From NCBI RefSeq assembly GCF_003054195.1, contig NZ_QBKP01000008.1:62001-126000 (forward strand): a DNA stretch of 64,000 bases, written 5' to 3'. Source of the DNA: Gemmobacter caeni (GTDB lineage Bacteria > Pseudomonadota > Alphaproteobacteria > Rhodobacterales > Rhodobacteraceae). The position numbers and the translations under genes are program-made. Numbering within the stretch: position 1 is the first letter of the stretch; each line of letters opens with the position of its first letter. The notes beneath the pieces are model-generated. The model was not told the origin of the DNA. It saw nothing but the letters and a program-made list of their open reading frames with translations, and ran no database searches. Positions 54,657-64,000 of the stretch are shown one piece after another.

Positions 54657-55823
54657 ATGACTGAGATGGTCTATGGTTCGATGCCCGTACGGGTCACCGA
54701 GCCGGTTCTCCCCCGTTGGTGGCGAACGCTCGACAAATGGACATTGGCGGCGGTGCTGATCCTGTTCGGCATCGGCATCCTGCTGGGGCTGGCTGCCTCT
54801 GTCCCCCTGGCGACGCGTAACGGGCTGGACCCGTTCCATTATGTGCAGCGGCAGGCGTTCTTTGGCGCGCTGGCGCTGGTGGCCATGCTGGGCACCTCGA
54901 TGCTGCCGCCCGAGATGGTACGGCGGCTGGGGATCATCGGTTTTGCGCTGTCCTTCGTGGCGCTGGCGCTGCTGCCGGTCTTCGGCACCGATTTTGGCAA
55001 AGGCGCCGTGCGCTGGTTCTCGCTGGGCTTCGCTTCGTTCCAGCCCTCTGAGTTTCTGAAGCCGGGGTTCATCATCGTCACCGCCTGGCTGATGGCTGCC
55101 AGTCAGGAACTGAACGGCCCGCCGGGCAAGAGCATTTCCTTCGCCATTACCCTGCTGGTCGTGGGCTTTCTGGCGACCCAGCCCGACTTCGGTCAATCCA
55201 TGCTGGTGCTGTTCGGCTGGGGTGTGGTCTATTTCGTGGCCGGGGCGCCGTTTCTGCTGATCTCGGTCGTCATCGCGCTCATCGCAGGCGGCGGGGTGGT
55301 CGCTTATGGCGCATCCGAGCACTTCGCCCGCCGGATCGACGGCTTTCTTGCCGCTGACATCGACCCGCGCTCGCAGTTGGGCTACGCGACCAACGCCATT
55401 CAGGAAGGCGGCTTCTTCGGCGTGGGGGTCGGTGGCGGTCAGGTGAAATGGACGCTGCCGGATGCCCATACCGATTTCATCATCGCTGTCGCGGCCGAGG
55501 AATATGGCCTGCTGCTGGTGCTGTGCATCCTTGCGCTTTATGGCACGGTCGTCGTGCGGTCGATGTTCCGCCTGATGAAAGAGCGTGATCCCTTCGTGCG
55601 GCTGGCCGGCGCCGGTTTGGCCTGCATCTTCGGCGTGCAGGCGATGATCAACATGGGCGTGGCGGTGCGTCTGCTGCCTGCCAAGGGCATGACGCTGCCG
55701 TTCGTCAGCTACGGTGGATCATCCGTCATCGCGGCGGGCATCACAGTCGGCATGTTGCTGGCGCTGACCCGGACCCGCCCGCAGAACGAGCTGCACGATC
55801 TGCTGTTCCGTCGGGGGCGCTGA
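54657..55823 (+). CDS. ftsW: Lipid II polymerase/cell division protein FtsW
   Basis: 388 residues from the ATG giving [17 protein letters not shown] family: about ten membrane helices, with the conserved loop [18 protein letters not shown] and end motif [10 protein letters not shown]. Polymerises septal glycan with FtsI. It restarts the plus-strand cluster after inverted murD, so must have a promoter in the 235-base gap or depend on read-through. Confidence 0.93.
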   Translation: MTEMVYGSMPVRVTEPVLPRWWRTLDKWTLAAVLILFGIGILLGLAASVPLATRNGLDPFHYVQRQAFFGALALVAMLGTSMLPPEMVRRLGIIGFALSFVALALLPVFGTDFGKGAVRWFSLGFASFQPSEFLKPGFIIVTAWLMAASQELNGPPGKSISFAITLLVVGFLATQPDFGQSMLVLFGWGVVYFVAGAPFLLISVVIALIAGGGVVAYGASEHFARRIDGFLAADIDPRSQLGYATNAIQEGGFFGVGVGGGQVKWTLPDAHTDFIIAVAAEEYGLLLVLCILALYGTVVVRSMFRLMKERDPFVRLAGAGLACIFGVQAMINMGVAVRLLPAKGMTLPFVSYGGSSVIAAGITVGMLLALTRTRPQNELHDLLFRRGR

Positions 55824-55824
55824 T

Positions 55825-56922
55825 ATGGCAGGGCAGGCGCCACTTCTGCTGATCGCGGCCGGGGGCACCGGGGGGCATATGTTCCCCGCGCAGGCCCTGG
55901 CCGAGGCGATGATCGCGCGGGGCTGGCGGGTGAAGCTTTCGACCGATGCGCGCGGCGCCCGCTATGCTGGCGGCTTCCCGGCCGAGGTGGTGGTGGAGCA
56001 GGTAGCATCGGCCACCTTCGCGCGTGGCGGGTTGGCGGCGAAGGCACTGGTGCCCTTCCGCATCGCGGGGGGGATCGGCGCGGCGGTGCTGGCGCTGCTG
56101 CGCGACCGGCCTGAGGTCGTAGTGGGCTTCGGTGGCTATCCGTCGATACCGGCGCTGGCGGCGGCCACGCTGCTGCGGTTGCCGCGGATGATCCACGAAC
56201 AGAATGGTGTGCTGGGCCGCGTCAATCAGGTCTTTGCCCGGCGGGTGAACCTTGTCGCCTGCGGCACCTGGCCCACAGCCCTGCCCGACGGGGTGGAGGG
56301 CATTCATACGGGCAATCCGGTGCGGCAGTCGGTGCTGGATCGCGCCGGTGCTCCCTATATTCCGCCCGGGGACTATCCGATGAGCCTTGTGGCCATTGGC
56401 GGCAGCCAGGGCGCGCGCATCCTGTCGGATGTGGTGCCCGCCGCCATTGCGGCCCTGCCGGAATCGGTGCTGCGCAATCTGCGGGTCGCCCATCAGGCCC
56501 GGGCCGAGGATATGGAGCGGGTGGCCGCAACCTATGAAGCGGCCGGGATCATGGCCGAGGTCGAACCCTTCTTCACCGACATTCCGCGCCGGCTGTCCGA
56601 GGCGCAATTGGTGGTATCGCGCTCGGGTGCTTCATCCATCGCCGATATCTCGGTGATCGGGCGGCCCTCCATCCTGATCCCTTTTGCCGCGGCCACCGCA
56701 GACCACCAGACCGCCAATGCGCGGGGGCTGGTTTCCGCCGAGGCAGCTATACTTATCCCTGAATCCGCCCTTGACCCCGCCACCCTGACCGCGCAAATGG
56801 CCGCCGTGCTGACGCAGCCGCAGGCGGCCGGGCGTATGGCCGCCAATGCCCTTGCGCAGGGCCGACCCGACGCCACCGAACGGCTGGTCGACCTGGTTCT
56901 GCGCCTTGCCCGGAAAGAGTGA
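55825..56922 (+). CDS. murG: UDP-GlcNAc transferase MurG (lipid II synthesis)
   Basis: 365 residues. GT28 motifs: [15 protein letters not shown] (N-terminal loop), [22 protein letters not shown] and [11 protein letters not shown] (UDP-binding). Converts lipid I to lipid II. One base after ftsW. Confidence 0.95.
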   Translation: MAGQAPLLLIAAGGTGGHMFPAQALAEAMIARGWRVKLSTDARGARYAGGFPAEVVVEQVASATFARGGLAAKALVPFRIAGGIGAAVLALLRDRPEVVVGFGGYPSIPALAAATLLRLPRMIHEQNGVLGRVNQVFARRVNLVACGTWPTALPDGVEGIHTGNPVRQSVLDRAGAPYIPPGDYPMSLVAIGGSQGARILSDVVPAAIAALPESVLRNLRVAHQARAEDMERVAATYEAAGIMAEVEPFFTDIPRRLSEAQLVVSRSGASSIADISVIGRPSILIPFAAATADHQTANARGLVSAEAAILIPESALDPATLTAQMAAVLTQPQAAGRMAANALAQGRPDATERLVDLVLRLARKE

Positions 56923-56925
56923 CCC

Positions 56926-58338
56926 ATGAACGCGACCAAACTGCCCCTTGAACTGGGGCCCATCCACTTTATCGGCATCGGCGGCATCGGCATGTCGGGT
57001 ATTGCCGAGGTGCTGATGACGCTGGGCTACCGCGTGCAGGGATCGGATGCGAAGGCCTCGAAAATCACCGACCGGCTGGTTGGCCTTGGCGCACGTTTCT
57101 TCGAAGGTCAGCGGGCCGAGAACATCGGCGATGAGGTCGGGGTGGTGGTGATCTCTTCCGCCATCAAGCCCGGCAATCCCGAGCTGGAAGAAGCCCGCCG
57201 CCGCAAGCTGCCGGTGGTTCGCCGGGCCGAGATGCTGGCCGAGCTGATGCGGATGCGGTCGAACATTGCCGTGGCAGGCACGCATGGCAAGACCACGACC
57301 ACGACCATGGTGGCAACACTGCTGGACAAGGGCGGCTTTGACCCGACCGTCATCAATGGCGGCGTGATCCATGCCTATGGCTCCAACGCCCGCGCGGGCG
57401 CCGGGGAATGGATGGTGGTCGAGGCCGATGAAAGCGACGGCAGCTTCAACCGCCTGCCCGCGACCATCGCCATCGTCACCAATATCGACCCCGAGCATAT
57501 GGAGCACTGGGGCAGCTTCGATGCGCTGCGCAAGGGCTTCCTCGACTTTGTGTCGAACATCCCCTTCTATGGCCTGGCAGTCTGCTGTACCGATCACCCC
57601 GAGGTGCAGGCGCTGGTGGGCCGTGTCACTGACCGCCGGGTGGTGACTTTTGGCTTCAACGCGCAGGCGGATGTGCGCGCGGTGAACCTGAAGTTCGATA
57701 ACGGCAAAGCCTTCTTCGATATCCTGCTTCAGAATGAAGGCGAAGGTTCGAAAATCGAAGGCTGCACCCTGCCCATGCCGGGCGATCACAACGTCTCGAA
57801 CGCGCTTTCCGCTGTCGCCGTGGCCCGCCATCTGGGGATGAAGAAGGATGAGATCCGCGAGGCGCTGGCCAATTTCGCGGGCGTCAACCGCCGCTTCACC
57901 CGCGTGGGCGAAGTGAATGGCGTGACCATCATCGACGATTACGGCCACCACCCGGTCGAGATTGCCGCCGTGCTGCGTGCCGCGCGTCAGGCGACGAAGG
58001 GCCGGGTCATCGCCGTGCATCAGCCGCACCGTTTCTCGCGCCTGTCCTCGCTGTTCGATGATTTCTGCACCTGTTTCAACGAAGCCGATGTGGTGGCGAT
58101 TGCCGAGGTCTATGCTGCGGGGGAAGAGCCCATCCCCGGCGCCAGCCGCGACGATCTGGTCTCCGGCCTGATCGCCCATGGCCACCGCCACGCCCGTGCG
58201 CTGATCGACGAATCCGATCTGGCGCGGCTGGTGCGCGAACAGGCGCGGCCGGGTGACATGGTGGTCTGCCTCGGTGCGGGCACCATTTCGGCCTGGGCGA
58301 ATGCGCTGCCGACCCGCCTGGCGGAGCGCGCGGCATGA
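56926..58338 (+). CDS. murC: UDP-MurNAc-L-alanine ligase
   Basis: 470 residues. [13 protein letters not shown] (nucleotide fold), ATP loop [18 protein letters not shown] and DESDGSF motifs. Adds the first residue of the peptide stem. Its stop overlaps the DUF2484 start (ATGA). Confidence 0.96.
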   Translation: MNATKLPLELGPIHFIGIGGIGMSGIAEVLMTLGYRVQGSDAKASKITDRLVGLGARFFEGQRAENIGDEVGVVVISSAIKPGNPELEEARRRKLPVVRRAEMLAELMRMRSNIAVAGTHGKTTTTTMVATLLDKGGFDPTVINGGVIHAYGSNARAGAGEWMVVEADESDGSFNRLPATIAIVTNIDPEHMEHWGSFDALRKGFLDFVSNIPFYGLAVCCTDHPEVQALVGRVTDRRVVTFGFNAQADVRAVNLKFDNGKAFFDILLQNEGEGSKIEGCTLPMPGDHNVSNALSAVAVARHLGMKKDEIREALANFAGVNRRFTRVGEVNGVTIIDDYGHHPVEIAAVLRAARQATKGRVIAVHQPHRFSRLSSLFDDFCTCFNEADVVAIAEVYAAGEEPIPGASRDDLVSGLIAHGHRHARALIDESDLARLVREQARPGDMVVCLGAGTISAWANALPTRLAERAA

Positions 58339-58580
58339 GCGTTTCGCTGGCCCTTGCCTGTATCTGGGTGGTGCTGGCCTCGGCCGTGGCCATGGGGCCG
58401 CGCCGGTTCCACTGGCCTGCCGCGCTGATGCTGGCGGCCAGCGGCATTCCCCTGCTGGGGTGGGTCACCTGGGAAAACGGCGCCTACTGGGGCCTTGGTT
58501 GCCTGATCGGCGGCGCCTCGATCCTGCGCTGGCCGCTGATCCATGTGGCGCGGCGCATCGCCGGGCGCGCCACGCCTTAG
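58335..58580 (+). CDS. DUF2484 small membrane protein
   Basis: 81 residues with three hydrophobic segments. The gene commonly sits between murC and murB in Rhodobacterales; here murB does not follow. Function unknown. It ends convergently with the Lrp-type gene (four-base overlap of stop codons). Confidence 0.85.
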   Translation: MSVSLALACIWVVLASAVAMGPRRFHWPAALMLAASGIPLLGWVTWENGAYWGLGCLIGGASILRWPLIHVARRIAGRATP

Positions 58581-59038
58581 ACCAGTTCTTTTACCGCCTC
58601 CATCGCGACATAGGTGGAGGTCGCCGCGACATGGGGCAGGGCGCTGATCCGTTCCGCCAGAACGCGGCGGTAATCCTGAATATCCGCCGTCCGCACCTTC
58701 AGCAGATAATCGAAACGCGACGCGATCATGTGGCACTGCTCCACCTCGGGGATCAGCCGCACCGCCTTGTTGAAGGCTTGCAGTGCCATTTCGCGTGTAT
58801 CCGACAGCCGCACTTCGACAAAGGCGACATGGGCAAGGCCCATGGCGATCGGGTCCAGCATGGCGCGGTAGCCCGCGATGACGCCGCCTTCCTCCAGTCG
58901 TTTCAGCCGCGTCTGCGTCGGGCTTTTCGACAGGCCGATGCGGCGGGCAAGCTCGGTGGCGGTGATCCGGCCTTCCGCCGCCAGAACCCGCAGAATCGCC
59001 TTGTCGTAGGAATCCAGCTCCATCAGCGCGTTTGACAT
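58577..59038 (-). CDS. Lrp/AsnC-family regulator (PutR-like)
   Basis: 153 residues from the ATG after AAAGG. N-terminal winged helix (about 6-60, DKAILRVLAAEGRITATELARRIGLSKSPTQTRLKRLEE) and C-terminal RAM domain (about 70-150). Divergently placed to putA, like PutR of other Rhodobacter, which activates putA in response to proline. That role is inferred from position. Confidence 0.85.
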   Translation of the reverse strand: MSNALMELDSYDKAILRVLAAEGRITATELARRIGLSKSPTQTRLKRLEEGGVIAGYRAMLDPIAMGLAHVAFVEVRLSDTREMALQAFNKAVRLIPEVEQCHMIASRFDYLLKVRTADIQDYRRVLAERISALPHVAATSTYVAMEAVKELV

Positions 59039-59159
59039 CGAAAGACCTTTCATCTTCGGGCGATCCGCCTGCATGTCGCCATATCATCGGGAAAATCGCC
59101 TGCGCAATCCACTGTATTCTTCCAGGAACTGACAGCGGATTTCCACGAGGTTTCCCCAT

Positions 59160-62100
59160 ATGCCGCGCGACATGGCCGATAGCTGGAGCATCATCGACAC
59201 CCAAAGCCTGCGCGACGAGGCGGCGCTTCTGCGCAACCTGATCGCCGAGGCTGGGCTGTCGCCCGAGGATCGTGCGCGCATCACTGCCGCCGGGGCCGAT
59301 CTGGTGCGCCGCATCCGCGCCAGCGTGAAGCCGGGGCTGATGGAGGTGTTTCTGGCCGAATATGGCCTGTCCACCGACGAGGGCATCGCGCTGATGTGTC
59401 TGGCCGAGGCGCTGCTGCGCGTGCCGGATGCCGAAACGATGGATGCGCTGATCGAGGACAAGATCGCGCCGTCGGACTGGGGCCGCCATCTGGGCCATTC
59501 GGCATCGAGCCTCGTCAATGCCTCGACCTGGGCGCTGATGCTGACCGGCAAGGTTCTGGATGACCGAGAGCCGGGCGTCGTGGGCCATCTGCGCGCTGCT
59601 ATGAAACGGCTGGGCGAGCCGGTGATCCGCACTGCCGTGGGCCGCGCGATGAAGGAAATGGGCCGCCAGTTCGTGCTGGGCGAAACCATCGAAGGCGCGA
59701 TGAAGCGTGCGCGCGAACTGGAGGCCAGGGGCTATACCTACAGCTATGACATGCTGGGCGAGGCTGCGCGCACCGAGGCCGATGCCCGTCGTTACCACCT
59801 GTCTTATTCCAAGGCGATCACTGCCATCGCCGCCGCCGCGACGACCGGCGATATCCGCAGCAACCCCGGCATCTCGGTCAAGCTGTCGGCACTGCATCCG
59901 CGTTACGAGGTGGCCAAGCGCGAGCGGGTGATGGAAGAACTGGTGCCGCGCGTCCGTGCGCTGGCGGGGCTGGCGAAATCGGCGGGCCTTGGCTTCAACA
60001 TCGACGCGGAAGAGGCGGATCGGCTTGCCCTTTCGCTGCAAGTGATCGAGGAAGTTCTGAAAGATCCGGCCTTGCGCGGCTGGGACGGGTTCGGCGTGGT
60101 GGTGCAGGCCTACGGGCGTCGCGCCGGTGCGGTGATCGACTGGCTTTATGCGCTGGCGACGAAGCTTGACCGCCGCATCATGGTGCGGCTGGTGAAAGGC
60201 GCCTATTGGGATGCCGAGGTGAAGCGCGCGCAGGTCATGGGCCTTGACAGCTTCCCGGTGTTCACGCGCAAGCAGGCGACCGATGTCAGCTATATCTCCA
60301 ACGCCCGCAAGCTTCTGGGCATGACAGACCGGATCTATCCGCAATTCGCTACCCATAACGCGCATACGGTGGCGGCGATCCTCGACATGGCGACCGATCC
60401 GCGTGCCTTCGAGTTCCAGCGCCTGCATGGCATGGGCGAGCGGCTGCACGATCTGGTGCTGACCGACCGGGGCACCCGTTGCCGCATCTATGCACCAGTG
60501 GGCGCGCATCGTGATCTGCTGGCCTATCTGGTGCGGCGCCTGCTGGAAAACGGCGCCAATTCGTCCTTTGTGAACCAGATCGTGAACGAGGACGTGACGC
60601 CCGAAACCGTGGCGGCTTGTCCGCTGAGCTTCATGGAAACGGTTGATCCGGTTGCCAATCCGGCCATCACCACCGGCCCGCGTCTGTTTGGCGCGCGGCA
60701 GAACTCCAAAGGCTGGGATCTGACCGATACCGCGCATCTGGCGGCGATCGAGGCGGCGCGTGCGCCGCATCTGACCGCGATCTTCGACGCCCGTCCGCGC
60801 ATCGCCGGGCCAGTGGCGGGCGGGCAGCGGCTGGATGTGGTGAACCCGGCGACGGGCGAACATGTCGGCAATCTGATCCCCGCCGCGCAGCCGGATGCTG
60901 AAATGGCGCTGGCCGGCGCGCGGGTCTGGGATGCCACCGCGTCCGAACGGGCCGAGGTGCTGCGTCGCGCCGCCGATCTGTATGAGGCCGAATTTGGCGC
61001 CATCTTCGCCCTTCTGGCGCGCGAGGCGGGCAAGAGCCTGCCCGACGCCGTGGCCGAATTGCGCGAGGCGGTGGATTTCCTTCGCTATTACGCCGATCAG
61101 GGGCAGGCGCTGACGGCCGCGCCGCGTGGTGTCTTCACCTGCATCAGCCCGTGGAACTTCCCGCTGGCCATCTTCACCGGTCAGATCGCCGCCGCACTGG
61201 TGGCCGGGAATGCGGTGCTGGCGAAACCGGCGGAGCAGACGCCGCTGATTGCCACACTGGCGGTGGATCTGCTGCACAAGGCGGGGGTGCCGCAAACCGC
61301 GCTGCAACTGCTCCCGGGCGACGGTCGGGTGGGGGCAATGCTGACCTCGGACCCGCGCGTCAATGGCGTGGCCTTCACCGGCTCGACCGAAACCGCGCTG
61401 ATCATCCGCCGCGCCATGGCCGCCAATCTGGACCCCGCCGCGCCGCTGATTGCCGAGACCGGCGGGCTGAATGCAATGGTCGTCGATTCCACCGCCCTGC
61501 CGGAACAGGCGGTGCGCGACATCCTCGCGTCCTCCTTCCAGTCGGCCGGGCAACGCTGTTCGGCGTTGCGCTGCCTTTATGTGCAGGAGGATGTGGCCGA
61601 AAACCTGCTGGAAATGCTGTTCGGCGCGATGGATGAACTGCGTCCGGGCAATCCCTGGCATCTGGCGACCGATGTTGGCCCGGTGATCGACGCCGAGGCG
61701 CGTGACGCTATCGCGGCCTATGTCGATACGGCCCGTGCCGGGGGGCGGGTGCTGAAGGAAATGACCGTGCCGAACGCCGGCACCTTCATCGCCCCGGCGG
61801 TGATCCGCGTCTCCGGCATCGAACAGATGGAGCGCGAGATCTTTGGCCCGATCCTGCATGTCGCCACATTCCGCGCCGCTGATCTGGACAAGGTGATCGG
61901 CGCGGTGAATGCCACGGGCTATGGCCTGACCTTCGGCCTGCATACCCGGATCGACGACCGGGTGCAGCGCGTGGTCGACCGGCTGCATGTCGGCAACATC
62001 TACGTCAACCGCAACCAGATCGGCGCCGTGGTTGGCAGCCAGCCCTTCGGGGGCGAGGGGCTTTCGGGCACCGGGCCGAAGGCGGGTGGCCCGGACTATC

Positions 62101-62600
62101 TGGCGCGCTTCACCGCACAACCCGCGCCTGAGGTTGATCCCGGCGCCGCCGGAACTGCGACTGAGGCCGAGGTGAGCCGCGCGCTGAAAGCCGTGCAGGG
62201 TCTGGATGAGGTGATGCAGGTGCATGACCTGCCGGGTCCGACCGGCGAGAGCAACCGGCTGTCGGCGCATCGTCGTGCACCGCTGCTGTGCATGGGCCCC
62301 GGTGCAGCCGCCGCGCTGGCGCAGGCCGAGGCGGTGCGTCGTCTTGGCGGCGCCGCGGTCGAGGCGGCGGGGCTTGACCCGCAGGCCCTGACCCGGCTTG
62401 ACGGATTCTCGGGCGTGCTGTGCTGGGGCGAGGGCGCGCGCGCCTGTGCCGAGGCGCTGGCCGCCCGCAAGGGGCCGATCCTGCCGCTGATCGGTGGCCT
62501 GCCCGATGCCGCGCATGTGGCGCTGGAGCGCCATGTCTGCATCGACACCACGGCTTCGGGCGGTAATGCACAACTGTTGGCCGAGGTTTCCGGGGCCTGA
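59160..62600 (+). CDS. putA: Bifunctional proline dehydrogenase/P5C dehydrogenase
   Basis: 1146 residues. N-terminal region without an obvious DNA-binding ribbon-helix-helix, FAD proline dehydrogenase barrel (about 170-450; MVRLVKGAYWDAEVKRAQ and RLHGMGERLH), and P5C/aldehyde dehydrogenase domain (about 560-1020; PWNFPLAIFTGQ, ETGGLNAMVVD, catalytic Cys in SAGQRCSALR), then a C-terminal tail. Oxidises proline to glutamate with channelling. Regulator gene is divergent. Confidence 0.95.
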   Translation: MPRDMADSWSIIDTQSLRDEAALLRNLIAEAGLSPEDRARITAAGADLVRRIRASVKPGLMEVFLAEYGLSTDEGIALMCLAEALLRVPDAETMDALIEDKIAPSDWGRHLGHSASSLVNASTWALMLTGKVLDDREPGVVGHLRAAMKRLGEPVIRTAVGRAMKEMGRQFVLGETIEGAMKRARELEARGYTYSYDMLGEAARTEADARRYHLSYSKAITAIAAAATTGDIRSNPGISVKLSALHPRYEVAKRERVMEELVPRVRALAGLAKSAGLGFNIDAEEADRLALSLQVIEEVLKDPALRGWDGFGVVVQAYGRRAGAVIDWLYALATKLDRRIMVRLVKGAYWDAEVKRAQVMGLDSFPVFTRKQATDVSYISNARKLLGMTDRIYPQFATHNAHTVAAILDMATDPRAFEFQRLHGMGERLHDLVLTDRGTRCRIYAPVGAHRDLLAYLVRRLLENGANSSFVNQIVNEDVTPETVAACPLSFMETVDPVANPAITTGPRLFGARQNSKGWDLTDTAHLAAIEAARAPHLTAIFDARPRIAGPVAGGQRLDVVNPATGEHVGNLIPAAQPDAEMALAGARVWDATASERAEVLRRAADLYEAEFGAIFALLAREAGKSLPDAVAELREAVDFLRYYADQGQALTAAPRGVFTCISPWNFPLAIFTGQIAAALVAGNAVLAKPAEQTPLIATLAVDLLHKAGVPQTALQLLPGDGRVGAMLTSDPRVNGVAFTGSTETALIIRRAMAANLDPAAPLIAETGGLNAMVVDSTALPEQAVRDILASSFQSAGQRCSALRCLYVQEDVAENLLEMLFGAMDELRPGNPWHLATDVGPVIDAEARDAIAAYVDTARAGGRVLKEMTVPNAGTFIAPAVIRVSGIEQMEREIFGPILHVATFRAADLDKVIGAVNATGYGLTFGLHTRIDDRVQRVVDRLHVGNIYVNRNQIGAVVGSQPFGGEGLSGTGPKAGGPDYLARFTAQPAPEVDPGAAGTATEAEVSRALKAVQGLDEVMQVHDLPGPTGESNRLSAHRRAPLLCMGPGAAAALAQAEAVRRLGGAAVEAAGLDPQALTRLDGFSGVLCWGEGARACAEALAARKGPILPLIGGLPDAAHVALERHVCIDTTASGGNAQLLAEVSGA

Positions 62601-62648
62601 CCCGAAATCGTGCTGATACCCTGATCCGGGCGCCCCTGCGGCGTCCGG

Positions 62649-63392
62649 TCAGCTTTCGTAGCGATACATTTCGCTCGACCTGTCCAGATGGCGGCGCATG
62701 GCATTTACCGCACCCTCCGGGTCTTTCTGGCCGATGAGGGTCAGGATCTCTTCATGCTCCGCCAGGGTCTTGTGCTCGTTTCCTGACCAGTGCAGCAGCG
62801 CGGTGTAATAGCGCAGCAGCCAGCGCAGCATCGACGCCGAGACGGCAGCCATGATCGGGTTGCGCGTGGTTTCCGCAATGCGGGCGTGAAAGCGCAGATC
62901 GGCTTCGATGAACTGGCGCGGGTCATCCAGATGGCCACGCTGGTCATCCAGGATACGGCGAAGATCGAACAAATCCTGTTCGGTCGCCCGCAAGGCAGCT
63001 AACCGCACCATGCCCATTTCGAACATGCGACGCGCCTCCTTGAGGTTTTCCAGCTGATCGGGGGCAGAAGACAGCAGGATCTGCGCCACCTCGTCCACCC
63101 GGTCCAGAACGCTGTCAGGCGACAGGGCGTTCACCCGGCTGCGGCCGCCGTGGGAAATGGTGATCAGCCCCATGGTCTGCATGGATTGCAGCGCCTCGCG
63201 CACCGCGGGGCGGCCAACGCCGAAGCGCTGCATCAGATCGCGCTCTGACGGCATGGGGTCGCCGGGCCGCAGATCGCCCGAGGTGATCATGGCGCGCAGC
63301 CGGTCAAACACCTCGTCCGACAGCTTGCGCCGGACAATCTTGTCCTCCCCGGCAGGGGCGGCCGTCCGGGGGGTATCGCTGGTCGGGGGCAT
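62649..63392 (-). CDS. GntR-family regulator, FCD (FadR/NanR-like) type
   Basis: 247 residues from the ATG giving MPPTSDTPRTA; the open frame to 63494 is not used. Winged helix (about 22-90: LSDEVFDRLRAMITSGDLRPGDPMPSERDLMQRFGVGRPAVREALQ) and an FCD effector domain with likely metal-binding residues (about 105-240). NanR is the nearest named type. Divergent from the RuBisCO-like gene and likely controls it through the palindromes between them. Confidence 0.88.
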   Translation of the reverse strand: MPPTSDTPRTAAPAGEDKIVRRKLSDEVFDRLRAMITSGDLRPGDPMPSERDLMQRFGVGRPAVREALQSMQTMGLITISHGGRSRVNALSPDSVLDRVDEVAQILLSSAPDQLENLKEARRMFEMGMVRLAALRATEQDLFDLRRILDDQRGHLDDPRQFIEADLRFHARIAETTRNPIMAAVSASMLRWLLRYYTALLHWSGNEHKTLAEHEEILTLIGQKDPEGAVNAMRRHLDRSSEMYRYES

Positions 63393-63422
63393 GGGGTGTC
63401 TCGTTTCTGCGGGGTGAAATTG

Positions 63423-63440
63423 TATGATGAGGTGATCATA
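63423..63440. promoter_or_regulatory. Inverted repeat near the GntR-family regulator start
   Basis: TATGAT-GAGGTG-ATCATA, 30 bases upstream of the regulator's ATG. The position suits autoregulation. Confidence 0.5.
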
Positions 63441-63576
63441 TGCAATATCCGCCCCGCTCGCAACCAGAGCGGTAGCCGTGCGCTGCGTGAGCAAGGTACT
63501 GGAAATTCGCAGAAATTACAGTCCGCTGTGCTTTCGTCTGGCGGATGTGGCCGGATAGAAAGTCATTGCTGTCATG

Positions 63577-63595
63577 TGGTATAATGAGTATACCA
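63577..63595. promoter_or_regulatory. GGTATA-type palindrome before the RuBisCO-like gene
   Basis: TGGTATA-ATGAG-TATACCA, a perfect 7-base inverted repeat. FCD-type GntR regulators (NanR, UxuR) bind GGTATA or TGGTATACCA sites. It ends 23 bases before the ATG. Confidence 0.65.
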
Positions 63596-63618
63596 TAAGG
63601 GTAGAGAAGGAGGACGGC

Positions 63619-64000
63619 ATGACCGGAAAGCGCGACGACAGCACCATTCGCGTCACCTATCGGCTGGAAATTCCGGCCCTGCCGGGGGCGAGCCTTGAGA
63701 AGATGGCGGAAAAGATCGCCTCCGACCAATCGACCGGCACTTTTACCGAACTTCCGGGCGAGACCGAGGAAGTGCGTGCGCGTTGCGCTGCCCGCGTGGT
63801 CGCGGTGCAGCCGCTGGAAAGCACCGATCAGCCCGGCTTCCCGCGCCCCGAAGACCCGCCCGGAACCCATTACCTGCGTGGCGATGTCACCATCGCCTTC
63901 CCGCTGGAGGCCGTGGGCACCGATATCGCCGCGCTGATGACGATTACCGTCGGCGGTGTCTATTCGGCGCGCGGGCTTTCCGGGGTCCGGGTGATGGATT
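63619..64000 (+). CDS. RuBisCO-like protein, N-terminal part (cut by window end)
   Basis: 127 codons visible after AGAAGGAGGA. The N-terminal ferredoxin-like domain of RuBisCO is recognisable: IASDQSTGTFTELPGETEE corresponds to the ESSTGTWT region, then HYLRGDVTIAFPLEAVG and TVGGVYSARGLSGVRVMD. The carboxylase core and Lys lie beyond the window. Form IV; by context with an FCD regulator it may belong to sugar-acid catabolism such as the isoapionate route (OiaX-like), low confidence. Confidence 0.75.
   Translation, partial: MTGKRDDSTIRVTYRLEIPALPGASLEKMAEKIASDQSTGTFTELPGETEEVRARCAARVVAVQPLESTDQPGFPRPEDPPGTHYLRGDVTIAFPLEAVGTDIAALMTITVGGVYSARGLSGVRVMD

Noticed and set aside
58110-62573. 1487-codon minus-strand ORF
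   Set aside because: It lies antisense to putA and across the Lrp-type gene; no recognisable domain, and all motifs belong to the plus-strand putA.

Overview
The window is a chromosomal segment of an alphaproteobacterium, most likely family Rhodobacteraceae (Rhodobacter/Paracoccus/Gemmobacter-like). Grounds: high GC; a mraZ-rsmH-ftsL-ftsI-murE-murF-mraY...ftsW-murG-murC cluster with the DUF2484 gene after murC; an Lrp-type regulator divergent from a bifunctional putA; MurE with a DNPR (meso-DAP) motif; and a DUF1127 gene followed by tandem CCUCCUCCC-loop small RNAs, an arrangement known from Rhodobacter sphaeroides. I see no phage, insertion sequence, CRISPR array or rRNA.

Layout. 1-9.4 kb: end of a DUF3108 gene, an orphan RTX protein, rpiA, gor, hflK-hflC-DUF2065, and a DegP-type protease. 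9.5-19.7 kb: thioesterase; L,D-transpeptidase/HD/peptidoglycan-binding lipoprotein operon (minus); ferredoxin; SDR/DUF1178/NUDIX (minus); glutathione peroxidase-HDAC-ThpR; KDO transferase; di-haem cytochrome c peroxidase behind an FNR-like box; two small secreted paralogues. 19.6-26.5 kb: a minus-strand operon with a PotABCD-type ABC transporter between two different amidases. 26.6-33.8 kb: DUF6476/rluA-type pair sharing start-codon bases, split histidine genes (hisE, F, A, H, B) with a glutaminase coupled to hisH, DUF2147, an EamA exporter and two tandem tRNA-Gly. 34-40.4 kb: CsbD protein, pyruvate carboxylase, and a UvrD/PcrA helicase behind an alphaproteobacterial SOS box.

40.4-43.8 kb holds the most striking locus: a DUF1127 gene followed on the minus strand by five tandem two-hairpin small RNAs (cuckoo/CcsR type). 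Ten loops expose the anti-Shine-Dalgarno motif CCUCCUCCC or a close variant, and an eleventh hairpin is degenerate. A BenE transporter lies downstream and the Mrp/ApbC ATPase is divergent upstream. The next 800 bp before mraZ carry no known gene but hold repeats, hairpins, a possible 22-codon ORF and six 10-bp-phased TCCC boxes resembling MraZ operators.

44.5-58.6 kb: the dcw cell-wall/division cluster, with a PD-(D/E)XK-like DUF2161 gene inserted and murD inverted; murB, ddl, ftsQ, ftsA and ftsZ do not follow. 58.6-64 kb: putR/putA, a GntR/FCD regulator, and the start of a divergent RuBisCO-like protein gene preceded by a GGTATA-type palindrome. Stress control recurs: two GGAAC-N16/17-CGTT promoters (glutathione peroxidase, CsbD), an RpoH-like promoter (DUF1127), a LexA box and an FNR box.
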